Shown here: one piece after another, positions 60,036 to 64,000 of the stretch | Layout: each line of letters starts with the position of its first letter | How positions within the stretch are numbered: the first letter of the stretch is position 1 | Position numbers and translations under genes: made by a program | Source of the DNA: Rosa chinensis | Taxonomy: Eukaryota > Streptophyta > Magnoliopsida > Rosales > Rosaceae | Assembly (NCBI RefSeq): GCF_002994745.2 | Contig: NC_037093.1 | Coordinates: forward strand, 67,971,510-68,035,509 | Direction of reading: 5' to 3' | DNA: 64,000 nt | The notes under the pieces: generated by a model | Told to the model about the DNA's origin: nothing | The model's database searches: none | The model's input: the letters and a program-made list of their open reading frames with translations, nothing else

Positions 60036-60849
60036 CAGCAAACGACATCGTAACGGAGCGAGTTCTTGAGCGGCGGAGTTTGCGGTAGAGAGAGTGAGAG
60101 AGTATGACGGTGGCGGCGAAAGTGAGGCTATGACTATGACTCGGTTCGGAGTCGAACCGGTCCACATTGAAATGGATGGGGAAAATAAAAGCTAAGCGCC
60201 TTGGAGGCACGTTGAGGAAGCGATTATAATCCGACGGCTGCGGGACCGAAAATTTGGCTCGATTTGGGCGGGTAGTTTGAACGCGCCAAACGACGAGTGG
60301 GATCGGTGAAATATCTTTTCTTTTTACTTTTCCTTATATATTCGGATAAAACTGTTGCTCTACTGAGGAGTCAGGACAGATTCTATGACCCGTGTCCCGT
60401 ATAGAGGCTTCTATGATTTGGCGGTTTATTAGTCGGTCTTTGTTCATTTCAAAGGTGAACCCCACCCCAAATGGGTTGGACTGGATTAGCCGATTGGAGC
60501 AAAGCAAGCTCGAAAGCCCAGCCCATGAAATAAAAGTTACAAAACTATGAAAAATTATACATACTTCATTGGTGGACTTTGGTTGCATCAGTTCAATTTT
60601 TTTCTTTTTGGCTACGGAAATACTATATATTAAAATAACCGGAAGCCCTGAGGCATCCACTGCTTTAGAAGTCTAAGCCGGATACCTTGATCAATTCAGT
60701 TTTTTGATACTAACCGCTAATGAATCGTTGGCTTTCAGTTTTTTATTTTTTAAAACCAAAAATTTGGTTTACCTGGATATTGGTTCAGATTAGCCATCTA
60801 TCGTAGGAATTAGCCACCAATAGTATAAGTATAATTATTAGCAATTATA

Positions 60850-61153
60850 TCTGGTTTTGTCAGTTTATTTTAAGAGCTATCTGATAATCACATTGCCAGT
60901 GTTGGTTATATGGTTTTACTAACTGATTGGCCAATTTGATTTATTTCACTAAAATTTGTTGATTTTCGATTCCAAAGAGACATTTCTAGACAAAGGGATC
61001 GAATTCCACAATTCACTCATTTTTTTATTAATAAGGTCTAATTCGATTCTATCTTTTACTAGGTTTGCTTAATATAGGTTTTTTATACTCGTTACAATAA
61101 CGACCATGAGATCCATGATTGTCTACAAATTAATAATCATTGCGGTATGAATA

Positions 61154-61200
<47 letters not shown>

Positions 61201-62750
61201 TCTATCCAAAACGAGTTGCTTTACACGCAATTGTAATCCTTGGTGTCTAACTTTTCTTTATTTTTTTAATTTCTTTTGTTACGACTTTTCTTAATTCATT
61301 CAAATCTGTGTTAATTATTTTTTCCAAGTGGTTTACTTAGGAAAGATTTAATAAGGTGGAGTGTTCTCTTATTATTATTACGAGGTATCTTAAATCAAGT
61401 GCTCACTAACTAATAAGTGAGTAGTTAGTATGGCTGCAAACGCAAAACTTAAAATGGGCATTGTTTTGACCATCTTTTTATATATAGATTACAATTTAAC
61501 TTTTAACTTCTTTTAGAAACTACAACAGATTGAAGCAATATTGGAATACTCTGAACTCCAGAATCAATGAAAGTTTTGAAATGGCCAAAGACTATAATTT
61601 TACCTGAAAAACTGACCAAAAATAAAACTCAAATCAGCAAACAACTCACCTCAAATCAATCCAATCGATCACCGAGATATCAGACTCTAACACAAACAAA
61701 ACCCCTAAAAAATCAAAACCCCAATCAGTTCAAAGCCAACAGAAACAGAAAACAAAATCAACACCAAATCCACAAAAAACACGAATTGGATATGGTGGAA
61801 GACAAACCCAGACCAATTAAAGGAAATCACTTTAGTTATATCAACAGAAGATGAATAACTATCATGTCGGTCTTGATAAATTAATGAACACAACAGATTA
61901 CACAAATTTAAACGAAGAAAAAGAAAGATGAGAAGAAGCTCCTTACTATAAGATTTCTACAGAACCTACAATCAATTTCAAGGTTGAAAACTCAGAACAA
62001 AAACAAAGGCAAGAAACCAAAAACCCAAACAAAGGGATGAAATCATTGAAATCAAAACATAAAAGAAGATCGAGACATTAACAAAACACACAGAACGATT
62101 CAAAACACAAATCCAATACCTTGCAACCGGTCTATTCTCGCCGAGATCTTCTCCTTTCCTCTCTTCTATCCCTCTTTCCTTTCTTCTCTCTTCTTTCGCT
62201 TTGTCTGATCTTGATGTAAGCCACTCAATTTCCAACTCTCCTTCTAGATCTTCCCCTCTTTGTCGCTTTTTTTTTTTCTATCCTGATGCGTGCGGCGGAG
62301 TTCCAAACCCCACGGTTATGCCTATCACTGATTAGAGCAAGGACAGAAACGACTTTTCCAACAGCTTGATATATAGTGGAACAGTGAGGACAAAAAGGGC
62401 TTTTCCAACACTTCTTATGAACAGTAAAACAGTGTTATTCTCCCTTTATATATAGAATAATTGTTGTTGTTGTTGTTGTTGTTGTTGTGGTTCTCCTCCT
62501 CCTCCTCTTAATAATATCTCTTTCTTTTCTTGCCTATATGTATACCCATAGTTTCATGTTTGTGGAGTGTTCTCTTAATAATATTATTATTATGCTTTGA
62601 TAATTTGTTAAAAAAACTAATGGTTAAATTTGGTTTTGTTGGTTTATTTTAAGAACTATCTGATAATCATATTGCTAGTGTTGGTTTGCTTGGGTTGTCC
62701 TAACTAATTGGTCAATTTGGTTCAGTTTGATAAAATTTATTGATTTTTAT
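60850..62750. repeat. dispersed direct repeat (60850-60975 and 62632-62750)
   Basis: Both carry ggttttgtyrgtttatttta, then ctatctgataatca and agtgttggtt in the same order, about 120 bp at roughly 80-85% identity. Likely fragments of one unnamed repeat family. Confidence 0.75.
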
Positions 62751-64000
62751 TTTGTTTCTTTTTCTTTTTTCTTTCGTTTTATTTTGGTAAGTCAATCATA
62801 AATCAAACATCAATATACAATAAATCAGTTTTTATAATTATAGGTAAATGAAAGAAAAATAATACGTTTATTAAGTGAAATGACTTGTATTATCAAACAA
62901 AAAACATGCTTCCCATGTAATTACGTCCATCCAATTGAATCCACATTGCAAATTTTATCCTCATACTTTGCAAACAACTCAATGCTTGTTTGTTTACGAT
63001 TCTTAATCCAGGTGCATCATCCTCAAATTTAAAAATAAATATGAAATCAGCGTTTTATTTACTTCAGCCACAAGCTTCCACATTGCAGCTGATAATCGAT
63101 GTACACAAAATTTAGAATGCGCTACATAATATTGAATGCAATGAGTTGCAATCTTCGTGTGGGGACAATATTATGTTCTACTAGCACAATATAGTAGAAC
63201 AAATCATTTCTATAATCATAAGGCCATCATTATTAGGCTGTTGTAAAGTTCTATAGTTGCTCAATGGATTTAAATACACCAAATAATTTCAGTTAGAATC
63301 TTACCAAGAATGATGGATTCGAAGGGGCTCAAATGATTACTGAACTCATATTTTTCGTCCATGTCTCCATTGCAAATCAGATGTAAAATTTTCTCCAAAT
63401 ATGAGTCTAAAGTTTAAGTTTTGACGGAAAAGAAAAGAGGAAATCAAAAAGAGTTTTGAAGTCTTCTGTGTTTTTCCGCGTTTAGGATTTGGGGATGATT
63501 AACTTGCTAAATAGAAAAAGAAAAAGAAAACATAATTATAAGGGAGGGTAGTTAGGGTAATTAAAAAAAAATATTTGAATTAATGTGATAGAAAAATAGA
63601 GGTGGTGTATGAATAGAGGAAAAATGGTGTGTAAATAAAGAAAAATGGTATGTGAGTAACATCACACAAATTGAATCCCAAATGAGGTGCCATCCAGCCA
63701 CCACTCTTGCATCTCCCAAACCGCCACGCGGCTGCCACCTCCAAATCTCGCCCACAGTCAAAACCCCTTCGCCGACAGAGCACCAGTAGAGAACAACTCC
63801 CACCACCAAAACCTCCAACCTCGAGAGGTCAAAATGGACGAGATACCCCCTGCTACCCTCTGCTGCACAACCCGTATTCACTCCACCACCACTGTCCAAC
63901 AGATTCGTGACAAGATCAGATCAGATCCGACCACGAACCCACAATCCGGAACGAGCCCGAACCCTACCACCGCAACATTCAGTTGCACCAGCCTCCCGTC
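61200..64000. other. no recognised gene; low-complexity right end
   Basis: A-rich purine stretch at 61600-61930, (TTG)n at 62463-62490, and C-rich DNA from 63690 to the end. Frames at 61567-61854 (plus), 61978-62235 (minus) and 63561-63899 (minus) have no family motif; the last may be a promoter or leader of a gene beyond the window. Confidence 0.5.

Larger units (their letters stand above)
54640..60180 (-). pseudogene. truncated HDA2 copy, split by a copia insertion
   Basis: Matches HDA2 exons 1-2 (54640-55047 and 60041-60180). The sequence for HPFDSAKWGRICRF is kept at 54710-54750 but a small insertion follows it, and a nine-base loss occurs in the leader. The first ATG of HDA2 is deleted, leaving the alternative ATG near 60170. 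Exon 1 is interrupted by 5 kb of retrotransposon, and exons 3-13, with all catalytic residues, are absent. It cannot make a deacetylase. Transcription from the duplicated promoter is possible. Confidence 0.85.
54594..61200. repeat. segmental duplication, copy B
   Basis: Direct copy of 43880-47400, split by a copia element (55048-60035). Similarity resumes at 60041 and runs to the (TA)n at 61157-61197. It lacks the MULE-like element and the GC-rich block of copy A, and one of the ~100-bp unit repeats. Confidence 0.88.

Noticed and set aside
61567..62235. Coding genes at 61567-61854 (plus) and 61978-62235 (minus)
   Set aside because: Low-complexity N/Q/K or E/R/K composition with no motif; convergent short frames in purine-rich DNA.
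1..64000. CRISPR array, tRNA or rRNA genes
   Set aside because: No regular short repeat-spacer pattern, no cloverleaf that I could recognise, no rRNA-like conserved tract. The tandem repeats are LTR-derived or minisatellite.

Overview
The window is nuclear DNA from a flowering plant, most likely a eudicot. Genes have many short introns with GT/AG borders, the background is AT-rich, and the repeats are plant Ty1/copia and Ty3-type LTR elements, hAT, CACTA, MULE-like and PIF-like transposons. Rosaceae is a guess and cannot be settled by eye.

Layout. Bases 1-30.6 kb are a transposon nest with no intact host gene. A gag-only LTR element (837-10677, duplication GGATC) sits inside the 5' LTR of a second non-autonomous LTR element (767-16716, duplication GGTGG). 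That element also carries a 2.4-kb hAT transposon (12089-14531, duplication GCAAGCAC) holding an exon of a short-chain dehydrogenase gene. Downstream lie an RPL26 pseudogene, a cis-prenyltransferase-like fragment, two solo LTRs with 5-bp duplications, a CACTA-type element and a decayed copia element. PIF-like ends at 532 and 30563 may bracket the whole nest.

Bases 33-54 kb hold three genes with complete coding exons: a 20-exon K+/H+ antiporter of the KEA4/5/6 clade (minus), a 13-exon class IV histone deacetylase (HDA2, minus) and a 3-exon 2-oxoglutarate-dependent dioxygenase of the ACC-oxidase-homolog group (plus). Between HDA2 and the dioxygenase are a MULE-like element, a GC-rich block inside a (TA)n tract, and a young copia element whose two LTRs look identical although its reverse transcriptase has lost its N-terminal part.

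Bases 54.6-61.2 kb carry a second, truncated copy of the 5' end of HDA2 and its upstream DNA, split by a nearly full-length but broken Tork/Tnt1-type copia element. The last 3 kb hold simple repeats and no recognisable gene.

How the genes relate. The three genes belong to unrelated processes (endomembrane ion and pH balance, chromatin deacetylation, oxidative specialised metabolism) and form no pathway. The locus is mainly a record of nested insertion, gene-fragment capture, tandem and segmental duplication, and solo-LTR formation. I saw no defence system, CRISPR array, rRNA or tRNA gene. The least ordinary items are the rearranged 5' LTR of the gag-only element (a 922-bp tandem duplication plus an inverted PBS-containing segment), the captured gene fragments, and the HDA2 partial duplication that gives a natural empty site for the MULE-like insertion.
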